Notes under the pieces: generated by a model
Databases searched by the model: none
Told to the model about the DNA's origin: nothing
What the model saw: the letters and a program-made list of their open reading frames with translations, nothing else
In this document: piece by piece, positions 42,778 through 52,576 of the stretch
How positions within the stretch are numbered: position 1 is the stretch's first letter
How the letters are laid out: each line of letters starts with the position of its first letter
From: Enterococcus faecalis_A
GTDB lineage: Bacteria; Bacillota; Bacilli; Lactobacillales; Enterococcaceae
Length of the DNA: 64,000 nucleotides
NCBI GenBank assembly: GCA_051295955.1
Contig: JBPDWA010000008.1
Location: forward strand, 1 to 64,000
Reading direction: 5' to 3'
Position numbers and translations under genes: made by a program

Positions 42778-44727
42778 ATGACAGAAGAAAAAAAGAGCAT
42801 GAAAGAACGGGCAAAAGAATATGATGCAAGTCAGATTCAAGTTCTGGAAGGATTAGAAGCTGTACGTAAACGTCCGGGTATGTACATAGGCTCAACGAGC
42901 TCAGAAGGGTTACATCACCTTGTTTGGGAAATCGTTGATAATTCTATCGATGAAGCTTTAGCGGGCTTTGCTACAAAAATTGAAGTTATTATTGAACCGG
43001 ATAGTAGCATCACCGTTATTGATGATGGCCGTGGAATTCCGGTAGATATTCAAGCAAAAACAGGCCGTCCAGCTGTCGAGACCGTTTTTACAATTTTGCA
43101 CGCCGGTGGTAAATTTGGCGGTGGCGGTTATAAAGTTTCCGGGGGTTTACACGGCGTTGGCTCCTCAGTCGTTAATGCTCTTTCCACACAGTTGGATGTA
43201 AAAGTCTATAAAGACGGCAAAGTTTATTTTCAAGAATATCGTCGCGGAGTAGTAGTAGATGATCTTAAAGTAATTGAAGACACAGATCGTCATGGTACGA
43301 CAGTTCATTTTACGCCAGATCCGGAAATTTTTACGGAAACAACGGTTTTTCAATTTGATAAATTGGCGACACGAGTTCGAGAATTGGCCTTTTTAAACCG
43401 TGGCTTAAAAATTTCTATTGAAGATCGTCGTGAAGCTGAACCTGTGCTGAAAGAGTATCACTATGAAGGCGGAATTAAAAGCTATGTAGAACATTTAAAT
43501 GCTAACAAAGAAGTATTATTTCCCGAACCGATTTTTATTGAAGGAGAACAACAAGACATTACCATTGAAGTTTCACTGCAGTATACAGATGGTTATCATG
43601 CAAATCTTTTAAGTTTTGCTAATAATATTCATACTTACGAAGGGGGAACTCATGAGTCCGGCTTTAAAACCTCCCTGACACGGGTCATTAATGATTATGC
43701 CCGTAAGCAAAAATTGATGAAAGAAAATGACGAAAATTTAACCGGGGAAGATGTTCGTGAAGGATTAACGGCAGTTATTTCCATTAAGCATCCGGAACCT
43801 CAATTTGAAGGACAAACTAAGACAAAATTAGGAAATTCAGAAGTTCGGACCGTTACAGATCGTTTGTTTTCTGAATACTTCAATAAATTTTTGATGGAAA
43901 ATCCAACGGTCGGCAAACAAATCGTTGAAAAAGGAATCTTAGCTTCAAAAGCACGTTTAGCAGCGAAAAGAGCTCGTGAAGTTACGCGTCGTAAAGGAGC
44001 TTTAGAAATTAGCAATTTACCGGGAAAATTGGCAGACTGCTCTAGTAAAGATCCGGAAAAATGCGAATTGTTTATCGTCGAAGGAGATTCAGCCGGCGGT
44101 TCAGCCAAACAAGGACGTAATCGTGAATATCAAGCGATCTTACCGATTCGCGGAAAAATTTTAAACGTGGAAAAAGCCAGCATGGATAAGATTTTAGCCA
44201 ATGAAGAAATTCGTTCATTATTTACAGCGATGGGAACTGGTTTTGGAGAAGACTTTGATGTATCAAAAGCACGGTATCATAAACTAGTAATCATGACCGA
44301 TGCGGACGTGGATGGAGCCCATATTCGGACGTTATTGCTGACACTTTTCTATCGCTTTATGCGCCCGATTGTGGAAGCAGGCTATGTCTATATCGCTCAG
44401 CCACCGTTATACGGAGTAAAACAAGGAAAAAACATTACCTACGTTCAACCAGGCAAACGAGCAGAAGCAGAGCTAGCGGAAGTGATTCAGTCCTTGCCGG
44501 CTTCACCAAAACCAAACGTTCAGCGCTATAAAGGGTTGGGAGAAATGGATGACCATCAATTATGGGAAACAACAATGGATCCTGAAAAACGTTTAATGGC
44601 TCGCGTGAGTGTGGACGATGCAATTGAAGCCGACCAAATCTTTGAAATGTTGATGGGCGATCGTGTAGAACCGCGCCGTGCTTTCATTGAAGAAAATGCT
44701 CACTACGTTAAAAACTTGGACATTTAG
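42778..44727 (+). CDS. gyrB: DNA gyrase subunit B
   Basis: The 649-aa ATPase subunit of gyrase. The GHKL ATPase domain has VDNSIDEALAG, DDGRGIPVDI and the GLHGVGSSVVNALS loop. The TOPRIM domain has EGDSAGGSAKQGR and TDADVDGAHIR. The C-terminal PPLYGVKQGK and YKGLGEMD parts are present. The start follows AAGGAA. It forms a unit with gyrA, 85 bp downstream. Confidence 0.99.
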   Translation: MTEEKKSMKERAKEYDASQIQVLEGLEAVRKRPGMYIGSTSSEGLHHLVWEIVDNSIDEALAGFATKIEVIIEPDSSITVIDDGRGIPVDIQAKTGRPAVETVFTILHAGGKFGGGGYKVSGGLHGVGSSVVNALSTQLDVKVYKDGKVYFQEYRRGVVVDDLKVIEDTDRHGTTVHFTPDPEIFTETTVFQFDKLATRVRELAFLNRGLKISIEDRREAEPVLKEYHYEGGIKSYVEHLNANKEVLFPEPIFIEGEQQDITIEVSLQYTDGYHANLLSFANNIHTYEGGTHESGFKTSLTRVINDYARKQKLMKENDENLTGEDVREGLTAVISIKHPEPQFEGQTKTKLGNSEVRTVTDRLFSEYFNKFLMENPTVGKQIVEKGILASKARLAAKRAREVTRRKGALEISNLPGKLADCSSKDPEKCELFIVEGDSAGGSAKQGRNREYQAILPIRGKILNVEKASMDKILANEEIRSLFTAMGTGFGEDFDVSKARYHKLVIMTDADVDGAHIRTLLLTLFYRFMRPIVEAGYVYIAQPPLYGVKQGKNITYVQPGKRAEAELAEVIQSLPASPKPNVQRYKGLGEMDDHQLWETTMDPEKRLMARVSVDDAIEADQIFEMLMGDRVEPRRAFIEENAHYVKNLDI

Positions 44728-44812
44728 ACAAAGCCCGTTTTTGAACAAGTGGTTGAAGCTGCAAGCAGCAATTACTACAGCGAATCTAATAGATTAGAGG
44801 AGAAAAAAATTC

Positions 44813-47293
44813 ATGAGTGAAGAAATAAAAGAAAATATTCAGGACGTCAATCTTACCAGCGAAATGAAAGACTCTTTCATTGACTATGCGATGAGCGTTA
44901 TTGTAGCACGGGCGCTGCCAGATGTTCGTGATGGCCTGAAACCAGTTCATCGCCGTATTTTATACGGGATGAACGAATTAGGTGTAACGCCAGATAAGCC
45001 TCACAAAAAATCAGCCCGGATCGTTGGGGACGTTATGGGTAAATACCATCCACATGGCGACAGTGCGATCTATGAATCGATGGTACGGATGGCTCAGCCT
45101 TTTAGTTATCGGGCGATGTTAGTGGATGGTCATGGGAACTTTGGTTCCGTCGACGGTGACGGTGCTGCCGCAATGCGTTACACAGAAGCGAGAATGAGCA
45201 AAATAGCTTTGGAGATGCTCCGAGACATTAATAAAAACACGGTTGATTTTCATGGCAACTATGATGATACAGAACAAGAACCGGATGTCTTGCCAGCACG
45301 TTTTCCTAACCTTTTGGTAAATGGTACAACGGGGATTGCTGTTGGGATGGCAACGAATATTCCTCCGCATAATCTAGGAGAAGTCGTTGAAGCAGTTAGC
45401 TTATTGATGGATAATCCAGAAGTTACGACCAATGAATTGATGGAAGTCCTACCGGGACCTGATTTTCCAACAGGTGGTTTAGTGATGGGCAAATCCGGTA
45501 TTCGCCGCGCTTACGAAACTGGTAAAGGTTCTATTACTGTACGGGCGAAAGTCGAAATTACAGAAATGAGTAATGGCAAGGAACGTATCTTAGTCACAGA
45601 ATTGCCTTATATGGTAAACAAAGCTCGTTTGATTGAACGAATTTCTGAATTGCATCGCGACAAACGAATTGAAGGAATCACTGATTTACGGGATGAATCT
45701 TCTCGGGAAGGTATGCGTATTGTTATTGATGTCCGTCGTGACGTCAGTGCTTCAGTTATTTTGAATAACTTATATAAAATGACTGCATTACAAACTTCAT
45801 TTGGATTTAATATGCTGGCGATTGAAAAAGGCGTACCAAAAATTCTAAGCTTAAAAAGCATCCTTGAAAATTATGTAGAACACCAAAAAGAAGTCATCAC
45901 TCGTCGGACAATTTTCGATAAAAATAAAGCGGAAGCTCGAGCACATATTTTGGAAGGACTGCGGATTGCCTTAGACCACATAGATGAAATCATTGCAATT
46001 ATCCGTGGTTCGCAATCTGACGAACAAGCAAAAGCTTCTTTAATTGAACGCTTTGAATTTTCTGACCGTCAAGCGCAAGCGATTTTGGATATGCGTTTAC
46101 GCCGTTTAACTGGTTTGGAACGTGACAAAATTGAAAATGAATACCAAGATTTACTAAAATTTATTGCTGACTTGGAAGATATCTTGGCACGTCCAGAGCG
46201 TGTAGCAGCAATTATCAAAACTGAATTAGGTGAAATTAAAGAAAAATTTGGCGATGCTCGTCGAACTGAACTGCTAGTAGGAGAAGTCTTGAGCTTAGAA
46301 GATGAAGACTTAATTGAAGAAGCAGAAGTCGTGATTACTTTAACTAACAACGGCTACATCAAACGTGTAGCCAACAGTGAGTTTCGTGCCCAACGACGTG
46401 GAGGTCGCGGTGTCCAAGGCATGGGGATTCACGATGATGATTTTGTGAAAAATTTAGTCTCTTGCTCAACCCATGATACATTGTTGTTCTTTACAAATAA
46501 TGGGAAAGTTTATCGTGCTAAAGGATATGAAATTCCAGAATATGGCAGAACGGCCAAAGGTATTCCAGTCATCAACTTGCTAGGCATAGATTCAAGCGAA
46601 AAGATTCAAGCGATTATTTCCGTAACAGGCCAAGCAGAAGATGGACAGTACCTATTCTTTACAACGAAAAAAGGAACTGTCAAAAGAACGGCTGTGACAG
46701 CTTTCTCTAATATTCGCAGTAATGGTCTGATTGCAATTAGTCTAAAAGACGAAGACGAACTGGTAAACGTAGTATTGACAAATGGCAAGCAAAACATGAT
46801 CATCGGAACTCATAATGGTTATTCAGTAACTTTCAGTGAAACAGCTGTGCGTGATATGGGCAGAACGGCCTCTGGTGTTCGTGGTATTCGCCTTAGAGAA
46901 GATGATTACGTCGTAGGAGCCTCTTTATTGGACGCTGACGCCGAAGTTCTAGTCATTACGGAAAATGGATACGGCAAACGGACAAAAGCCTCTGAGTACC
47001 CTGTAAAGGGCCGTGGCGGTAAAGGAATTAAAACTGCTAATATTACAGCAAAAAATGGTCCTTTAGCTGGTTTAACGACAGTTAACGGTGATGAAGACAT
47101 TTTACTCATCACTAATAAAGGTGTTATTATTCGTTTCAATGTGGACTCTGTCTCCCAAACAGGACGAGCAACACTTGGCGTACGATTAATGCGAATGGAA
47201 GAAGATGCTAAGGTAGTTACTATGGCTGTAGTAGAGCCTGAAGCGACAAATGATGAGGATCCAATAGAAATATCCGTATCTACAGAAGAATAG
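44813..47293 (+). CDS. gyrA: DNA gyrase subunit A
   Basis: The 826-aa breakage-reunion subunit. The catalytic tyrosine is in AAMRYTEARM. The quinolone-determining region reads HPHGDSAIYESMVRMAQ, with the Ser and Glu of susceptible strains at the two main resistance positions. The GyrA-box RRGGRGVQG starts the DNA-wrapping C-terminal domain, which ends in an acidic tail (EPEATNDEDPIEISVSTEE). A strong terminator follows. Confidence 0.99.
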   Translation: MSEEIKENIQDVNLTSEMKDSFIDYAMSVIVARALPDVRDGLKPVHRRILYGMNELGVTPDKPHKKSARIVGDVMGKYHPHGDSAIYESMVRMAQPFSYRAMLVDGHGNFGSVDGDGAAAMRYTEARMSKIALEMLRDINKNTVDFHGNYDDTEQEPDVLPARFPNLLVNGTTGIAVGMATNIPPHNLGEVVEAVSLLMDNPEVTTNELMEVLPGPDFPTGGLVMGKSGIRRAYETGKGSITVRAKVEITEMSNGKERILVTELPYMVNKARLIERISELHRDKRIEGITDLRDESSREGMRIVIDVRRDVSASVILNNLYKMTALQTSFGFNMLAIEKGVPKILSLKSILENYVEHQKEVITRRTIFDKNKAEARAHILEGLRIALDHIDEIIAIIRGSQSDEQAKASLIERFEFSDRQAQAILDMRLRRLTGLERDKIENEYQDLLKFIADLEDILARPERVAAIIKTELGEIKEKFGDARRTELLVGEVLSLEDEDLIEEAEVVITLTNNGYIKRVANSEFRAQRRGGRGVQGMGIHDDDFVKNLVSCSTHDTLLFFTNNGKVYRAKGYEIPEYGRTAKGIPVINLLGIDSSEKIQAIISVTGQAEDGQYLFFTTKKGTVKRTAVTAFSNIRSNGLIAISLKDEDELVNVVLTNGKQNMIIGTHNGYSVTFSETAVRDMGRTASGVRGIRLREDDYVVGASLLDADAEVLVITENGYGKRTKASEYPVKGRGGKGIKTANITAKNGPLAGLTTVNGDEDILLITNKGVIIRFNVDSVSQTGRATLGVRLMRMEEDAKVVTMAVVEPEATNDEDPIEISVSTEE

Positions 47294-47302
47294 TTTGTGA
47301 GG

Positions 47303-47345
47303 TTGGGACGCAGAAGCACTTGCTTTTGCATCCCGCTTTTTTGTT
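47303..47345 (+). terminator. gyrBA terminator
   Basis: GGGACGCAGAAG (47305-47316) pairs with CTTTTGCATCCC (47323-47334), followed by GCTTTTTTG. Confidence 0.85.
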
Positions 47346-47518
47346 TATCATGAAAACTAGCTGTTATACAGATGATTCAGAATTTGCATAATAACTTTTG
47401 TCTTGTTGGATATAGAAAATACAAAAAGTAAAAAATTTCTTAAATATTTCAATTTCATTTCATTTTATTTACAAATATGTTATAAAATGATGATATATTA
47501 AAAGATGGAGGAATGAAA

Positions 47519-48211
47519 ATGAAAAAATTAGTATGTTTGTTGTTTCTTTTGATGTTAGTTGGTTGTAACAAAGAAAAGAAAACGATTTCTGAAGAGTCAA
47601 GGGAAGCCTCAGAAACAACTTCTGTAACAACTAAAGAGAGTAAAATTAAGACTGAGATGTCGGATAAGGCAGTGGACCAAGCGCAAACTTCGACGGTAGC
47701 TTCTTCTACTGTCAGTTCAAAAGCCGCACATAAAACAACGGCTACTTCGACTAAGCCTGAATCGGTCGCAAACGAAATGCCTTATGCAGTTAGCCCAAGT
47801 ATGTTAGGAGAAACATATACTTTTTCTTTTAAAGGAATGAATGTTCCAACTTCTGTAACAATTACTCAAAAAGATTCAGTCAAAACCGTTAGTTTTTATG
47901 TGAAAAGTCTTGATAAAAAAAACGATGATATTACTACATTTACAGCCGAATTTATCAATATTCCCACAAAAGAAATTCGAGTGTACTCTGCTGATAAACC
48001 TGGTGAGTTAGCTGGTGTTCGTACCGTAAAAGTAAATACAGAAATCAAGTTAAAAGAACTTGTATCTGCTGGAAGTAGAAAGCGCAGTGATCTGGCGAAT
48101 GATTTATATGTATTTATTAATAAAAATGGTAAACTTGCACTGGCTACCCCTAATTACGCTGGTAATACTCCTGAAGAATATAGAGATGTTATGCTAGAAG
48201 TGCTTCAATAA
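47519..48211 (+). CDS. Lipoprotein of unknown function
   Basis: A 230-aa predicted surface lipoprotein. The signal peptide MKKLVCLLFLLMLVGC ends in the lipobox LVGC. A Ser/Thr/Lys-rich, probably disordered linker spans about 20-85. The folded C-terminal domain (about 88-230) has alternating strands (YTFSFKGMNVPTSVTITQ and DLYVFINKNGKLALATPNY) and no known catalytic motif. The ATG at 47519 is 7 bp from GGAGG; the ATG at 47513 is too close to it. Monocistronic insertion between gyrA and rpsF with terminators on both sides. Confidence 0.75.
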   Translation: MKKLVCLLFLLMLVGCNKEKKTISEESREASETTSVTTKESKIKTEMSDKAVDQAQTSTVASSTVSSKAAHKTTATSTKPESVANEMPYAVSPSMLGETYTFSFKGMNVPTSVTITQKDSVKTVSFYVKSLDKKNDDITTFTAEFINIPTKEIRVYSADKPGELAGVRTVKVNTEIKLKELVSAGSRKRSDLANDLYVFINKNGKLALATPNYAGNTPEEYRDVMLEVLQ

Positions 48212-48270
48212 AACAAGTTAATTGTGTAAAAACTGCTCCGTTAGCTATTTGAACACTTATTCGTTTATAC

Positions 48271-48320
48271 AAAAGAGCTTTCTTTATTTACTAAGTTAAA
48301 TAAGGAAAGCTCTTGATTTT
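48271..48320. terminator. Terminator after the lipoprotein gene
   Basis: AAGAGCTTTC (48273-48282) pairs with GAAAGCTCTT (48305-48314), with further inner TTATTTA/AAATAA pairing. GATTTTATC follows. Confidence 0.7.
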
Positions 48321-48433
48321 ATCGTCTTTTAGGTATATAATTATAGATTGTGAGTGTATCTATTTTTTTATAGAGAGCTCTCCTTGCTCTTAGCAAACTA
48401 AGAGCCTTGAAGTCCATAGGGAGGTGAAAATCA

Positions 48434-48736
48434 ATGAGTCAAAATACGAAGTATGAAATTACGTACATTATTCGTCCGAACATTGATGAAGAAGCAAAAG
48501 CTGCTTTGGTAGAACGTTTCGACACAATCTTAAAAGATAACGGAGCTGAAGTTATCGAATCCAAAGATTGGGAAAAACGTCGCTTTGCATATGAAATGAA
48601 CGGATTCCGTGAAGGCATCTATCATATCGTGAATGTTACTTCTCCATCAACAGCAGGCGCTATCAATGAATTTGATCGTCTTGCAAAAATCAATGACGAT
48701 ATTATTCGTCATATGGTTGTTAAAGTAGAAGCTTAA
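48434..48736 (+). CDS. rpsF: Ribosomal protein bS6
   Basis: A 100-aa small-subunit protein that pairs with S18 in the 30S platform. Conserved core YEITYIIRPNIDEE and IESKDWEKRRFAYEM. The start follows GGGAGGTG. The leader from about 48361 has pairable segments (TGCTCTTAG/CTAAGAGCC) and may hold the known S6:S18 autoregulatory element, which I could not confirm by eye. First gene of the rpsF-ssb-rpsR operon. Confidence 0.98.
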   Translation: MSQNTKYEITYIIRPNIDEEAKAALVERFDTILKDNGAEVIESKDWEKRRFAYEMNGFREGIYHIVNVTSPSTAGAINEFDRLAKINDDIIRHMVVKVEA

Positions 48737-48740
48737 GGAA

Positions 48741-48756
48741 CGTTTCACGTGAAACA
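48741..48756. promoter_or_regulatory. parS site (15/16 match)
   Basis: CGTTTCACGTGAAACA differs from the consensus only at the first base. It lies in the 47-bp gap between rpsF and ssb, inside the operon. Confidence 0.85.
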
Positions 48757-48783
48757 TTCCATCGACGAAAGGAGATGTTATGA

Positions 48784-49356
48784 ATGATTAATAATGTTGT
48801 ATTAGTCGGAAGATTGACCAAAGATCCTGACTTACGTTATACGGCAAGCGGTGCAGCAGTTGCGACATTTACTCTAGCGGTAAACCGTAATTTTACGAAC
48901 CAAAATGGTGATCGTGAAGCTGACTTCATTAATTGCGTTATTTGGCGTAAACCTGCTGAAACAATGGCAAATTATGCTCGTAAAGGAACTTTGTTAGGTG
49001 TCGTTGGAAGAATTCAAACTCGTTCTTACGAAAATCAACAAGGTCAACGTGTCTATGTAACCGAAGTCGTTTGTGAAAACTTCCAATTGTTAGAATCACG
49101 TTCTGTTTCAGAACAAAGACAAAGTCATGATGGTAGTTCAGGATCAGGATTTAATAACAATGGAAATGGCTATCAATCGCAAAATAATAGTTTTGGGAAT
49201 GCCGCTTCATCAAATGTTGGATCTAATAACTTTAATTCATCATCTTCTCAGTCACAAAATAACACAAACGGTATGCCTGATTTCGATAAAGATGCTGATC
49301 CTTTCGGAGGCTCAGGATCAACTATTGACATTTCAGATGATGATTTACCATTCTAA
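48784..49356 (+). CDS. ssb: Single-stranded DNA-binding protein
   Basis: 190 aa. An OB-fold domain (about 1-108, MINNVVLVGRLTKDPDLRYT) is followed by a disordered Asn/Ser/Gly/Gln-rich linker and the acidic partner-binding tip DDDLPF. The ATG at 48784 is used because the ATG at 48780 runs into a stop after three codons. Classic position between S6 and S18. Confidence 0.98.
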   Translation: MINNVVLVGRLTKDPDLRYTASGAAVATFTLAVNRNFTNQNGDREADFINCVIWRKPAETMANYARKGTLLGVVGRIQTRSYENQQGQRVYVTEVVCENFQLLESRSVSEQRQSHDGSSGSGFNNNGNGYQSQNNSFGNAASSNVGSNNFNSSSSQSQNNTNGMPDFDKDADPFGGSGSTIDISDDDLPF

Positions 49357-49381
49357 ACGAATTTGATAGGAGGGAATAAGA

Positions 49382-49621
49382 ATGGCACAACAAAGAAGAG
49401 GCGGACGTAAACGTCGTAAAGTCGATTACATTGCAGCTAATCATATTGAATATATCGATTACAAAGATACTGAATTGTTGAAACGATTCATTTCTGAACG
49501 TGGTAAAATTTTACCGCGTCGTGTAACAGGTACTGGTGCAAAGAACCAACGTAAATTAACAATTGCTATTAAACGTGCACGTATCATGGGCTTATTACCA
49601 TTCGTGAGTGACGAACAATAA
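49382..49621 (+). CDS. rpsR: Ribosomal protein bS18
   Basis: A 79-aa basic protein with the conserved IDYKDTELLKRFISERGKIL and PRRVTGTGAKNQRKL. The start follows GGAGGG. The internal cysteine found in zinc-binding S18 versions is absent, so it is the C-minus form. A terminator follows. Confidence 0.98.
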   Translation: MAQQRRGGRKRRKVDYIAANHIEYIDYKDTELLKRFISERGKILPRRVTGTGAKNQRKLTIAIKRARIMGLLPFVSDEQ

Positions 49622-49649
49622 TCAGCTTAAAAATTAATACATTTAATTC

Positions 49650-49690
49650 AAAGTGGAGTGAAACTGAAAAGTTTTGTTCCACTTTTTTTG
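49650..49690 (+). terminator. Terminator of the rpsF-ssb-rpsR operon
   Basis: AAAGTGGA (49650-49657) pairs with TCCACTTT (49678-49685), with inner GAAAC/GTTTT, followed by TTTTG. Confidence 0.85.
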
Positions 49691-49698
49691 TAACTAAA

Positions 49699-49714
49699 TG
49701 TTTCACGTGAAACA
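49699..49714. promoter_or_regulatory. parS site (16/16 match)
   Basis: TGTTTCACGTGAAACA, a perfect match to the Spo0J/ParB consensus. It lies in the gap between rpsR and gdpP. Confidence 0.93.
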
Positions 49715-49810
49715 TTTGCTAATTCGCAGAAAATCTATTTTTGTGATAAAATTAGTTAGCCATCTATATCTTATCTGTAATGCTGTACCTAAAATGGAGG
49801 GGAAGCTTAT

Positions 49811-51784
49811 ATGGAAAAGAAACGTATCCGAAAGTATGAAGGATTGTTTATTCTCTTCTTTTTGATAGAGTTTTTTCTATGTGTTTTTGTAACGAACCGA
49901 TACATTCTTTTTTTTAGCATCTTATTAATTAATATTTATATACTATACTGTATTCGTAATTTAATCCAAAAAATTAGAATAACCAATGCGGATAAAATCA
50001 AAGAAGCGAGCTCTATTGCTGAAAGATCACTGGATTATGCAATAAATGAAGCATCACTGGGTATCATTAGCTATCATCCTTTAACAAAAGAAGTAGAATG
50101 GATGAACCCTTTTGCGGAAACCATATTTAATCAAGAACAACAAGCACCACTTTCAGCATCACAGATTGAAGAATACATCCGTTTAGCTACAAAAAATAAA
50201 GAGGTCGCTAAAATCGGGAACCAAGTCTTTCGTTTTAAACTCAATGAAGAGCAACATACGATTACCTTTGAAGATATAACGAAAGAAAGCCAGTTATATC
50301 AAGAAAAAGTAGAGATGCAGACAGCGATTGGCATTGTTTCAGTTGATAATTATGATGACATTACAGATAATATGGACGAAAAACAAGTTTCTTATTTGAA
50401 TAGCTTTCTTACTACTATGATTTCTGATTGGATGGAAGAATACCAGGTTTTTTATAAACGAATTAATGCAGAACGTTATTTCTTTGTTGCTCAATTGGAA
50501 GATGTAAGACGCATGATGGAACAAAAGTTTACGATACTAGATATGATACGAAAGAAAGCAAGTGAGCAAGAGCAACTAATTACCTTAAGTATGGGTATTT
50601 CCTATGGTGGATCTACTTTGGATCAAACTGGTGAAATTGCTCAGACAAATTTGGATATGGCTTTAGTTCGAGGCGGCGATCAAGTGGTAGTTAAAGAAGC
50701 TAAAGATGAAGCAAAACCGCAATTCTTTGGTGGGAAAACTGCCTCTGCTGGAAAGCGAACGCGAGTTCGTTCTCGAGCGATGAGTACTGCTCTAAAAGGA
50801 ATTTTTAAAGAATCAGCGGATGTCTATGTGATGGGTCATCGTTATCCGGACATGGATGCTCTAGGTTCAGCTCTTGGCGTTGCTCGTTTAGCAACATTTA
50901 ACGAACGTCAGGCATGGGTAGTATTGGATGATAATGAATTGCTTTATGATGTAGAACGAGCCTTAGAAGAACTTAAGAAATATCCGCAAATTAACCAGCA
51001 AATAATCAGCCCTAAAGAAGCGATGAAGCGTAAGACGGAAAATAGCTTACTAGTAATGGTAGATTACCATAAACCCTCGCTATCGATCTCTCAAGAGCTT
51101 TATGAACGTTTTGACAAGGTAGTAATTATTGATCATCATCGTAGAGGTGATGAATTTCCTGCAAAACCTTTATTATCATATATAGAGTCTTCAGCATCTT
51201 CAGCTTCTGAATTAGTGACTGAACTACTGGAATACCAAAGTAATCGACAAAAACATATGGAGAAATTTGAAGCAACGTTGTTATTAGCAGGGATTGTTGT
51301 AGATACAAAAAGTTTTAGCGTTCGTACTACTTCGAGAACCTTTGATGTGGCCAGCTATTTAAGAGCTTGTAGTGCTGATTCATCTTTAGTACAATATTTA
51401 TTAAGCTCAGATTTGACTAGCTACTTGGAAATGAATGAGTTGATCTCAAAAAGTGATTATGTCACAAAAGATATTGTTGTGGTTTCAGGAAATGAAGAGA
51501 AAGAGTATAATAGTGTTACGGCAGCTAAGACAGCTGATACGCTATTATCAATGGCAGGAATTAACGCAGCGTTTGTCATTACCAAAAGAACTGATCAGCA
51601 AATTGGGATTAGTGCTCGCAGCAATGGCGATATTAATGTTCAACTTATTATGGAAAGTTTAGGCGGTGGTGGTCATTTTACAAATGCAGCGGCTCAGATA
51701 CCTAATACAACCATCAAAGAAGTAAAAGATAGATTATTAGCTGCTATCCGTCAAAATCTAGACGAAATGTACGAACAGGAGTGA
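49811..51784 (+). CDS. gdpP: Cyclic-di-AMP phosphodiesterase GdpP
   Basis: 657 aa. Two N-terminal membrane spans (about 9-50), a PAS domain, a degenerate GGDEF domain, then the DHH-DHHA1 phosphodiesterase with MGHRYPDMDALGSALG, VDYHKP, VIIDHHRRGDE and the GGGGHFTNAAA motif. It hydrolyses c-di-AMP to pApA; loss of function raises beta-lactam tolerance in related bacteria. All metal-binding motifs appear intact. The start follows GGAGGGG. It probably leads a unit with rplI, which starts 6 nt after its stop. Confidence 0.96.
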   Translation: MEKKRIRKYEGLFILFFLIEFFLCVFVTNRYILFFSILLINIYILYCIRNLIQKIRITNADKIKEASSIAERSLDYAINEASLGIISYHPLTKEVEWMNPFAETIFNQEQQAPLSASQIEEYIRLATKNKEVAKIGNQVFRFKLNEEQHTITFEDITKESQLYQEKVEMQTAIGIVSVDNYDDITDNMDEKQVSYLNSFLTTMISDWMEEYQVFYKRINAERYFFVAQLEDVRRMMEQKFTILDMIRKKASEQEQLITLSMGISYGGSTLDQTGEIAQTNLDMALVRGGDQVVVKEAKDEAKPQFFGGKTASAGKRTRVRSRAMSTALKGIFKESADVYVMGHRYPDMDALGSALGVARLATFNERQAWVVLDDNELLYDVERALEELKKYPQINQQIISPKEAMKRKTENSLLVMVDYHKPSLSISQELYERFDKVVIIDHHRRGDEFPAKPLLSYIESSASSASELVTELLEYQSNRQKHMEKFEATLLLAGIVVDTKSFSVRTTSRTFDVASYLRACSADSSLVQYLLSSDLTSYLEMNELISKSDYVTKDIVVVSGNEEKEYNSVTAAKTADTLLSMAGINAAFVITKRTDQQIGISARSNGDINVQLIMESLGGGGHFTNAAAQIPNTTIKEVKDRLLAAIRQNLDEMYEQE

Positions 51785-51789
51785 AAGAA

Positions 51790-52242
51790 ATGAGAGTAAT
51801 ATTCTTAGCAGACGTAAAAGGGAAAGGGAAAAAAGGAGATATCAAAGAAGTTCCGACTGGTTATGCCCAAAACTATTTAATTAAAAATGGCTTAGCGAAA
51901 GAAGCAAATAAAAGTAGCATTAGCGCATTGGCAGGCCAAAAGAAAGCTCAAGAAAAACAAGAAGCTGAACTGTTAGCAGAAGCGAAAAAGATGCAGTCAT
52001 TCTTAGAGCAAGAAGATACAGTAGTAGCAATAAAAGCTAAGGCTGGAGAAGATGGACGTTTATTTGGCTCCATTCCTTCTAAACAAATTGCTGAAGCTTT
52101 AAAGAAACAATATCAAGTGAAGCTGGATAAACGAAAAATTGAATTAAACAATCCAATTCGGACCTTAGGATATACGAATATTCCCGTTAAACTACATCAC
52201 GAAGTTACAGCAACAATCAAAGTCCATGTTGTAGAAGAATAG
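51790..52242 (+). CDS. rplI: Ribosomal protein bL9
   Basis: 150 aa, exactly the usual length. The N-terminal domain MRVIFLADVKGKGKKGD binds 23S rRNA, and a long helix leads to the C-terminal domain. An in-frame GTG at 51781 overlaps the gdpP stop. The ATG at 51790 gives the standard N-terminus and is spaced from AGGAG. Confidence 0.97.
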   Translation: MRVIFLADVKGKGKKGDIKEVPTGYAQNYLIKNGLAKEANKSSISALAGQKKAQEKQEAELLAEAKKMQSFLEQEDTVVAIKAKAGEDGRLFGSIPSKQIAEALKKQYQVKLDKRKIELNNPIRTLGYTNIPVKLHHEVTATIKVHVVEE

Positions 52243-52279
52243 GCGGTTTAAGTTAGTCTTAATTTTGTATACCCAGCTA

Positions 52280-52330
52280 GTCTGAAATAAACAAGTGTTA
52301 CTAAAATGCTTGTTTATTTCAGACTTTTCT
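52280..52330 (+). terminator. gdpP-rplI terminator
   Basis: GTCTGAAATAAACAAG and its exact complement (52280-52295, 52309-52324) form a 16-bp stem, followed by TTTTC. The rest of the gap to dnaB (to 52576) is AT-rich with no gene. Confidence 0.85.
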
Positions 52331-52576
52331 ATCCGATTGAAAAGTCTTTTCATGTTACATACGATACCATTTTCATTTTAATAGTTATTAAAAAGAGTAG
52401 ATTATTTTTATTGATTATATTTTAAACTAATTATGTAATTTAATACTATTAAATTTGTTATTAAAAATGTTGCTATTTTATTAAAAGAACTTTTTTAAAA
52501 GTATACTTTTTCTATTTTTCTTGATAAAATGAAGGGACTAAACAAGGCAGGTTTAATTGTCGTGGGAGAGAAAACA

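Noticed and set aside
43165..47331. Several long antisense frames within gyrB and gyrA (83-141 codons)
   Set aside because: Serine/isoleucine-rich antisense shadows of conserved coding sequence; the sense-strand genes are unambiguous.
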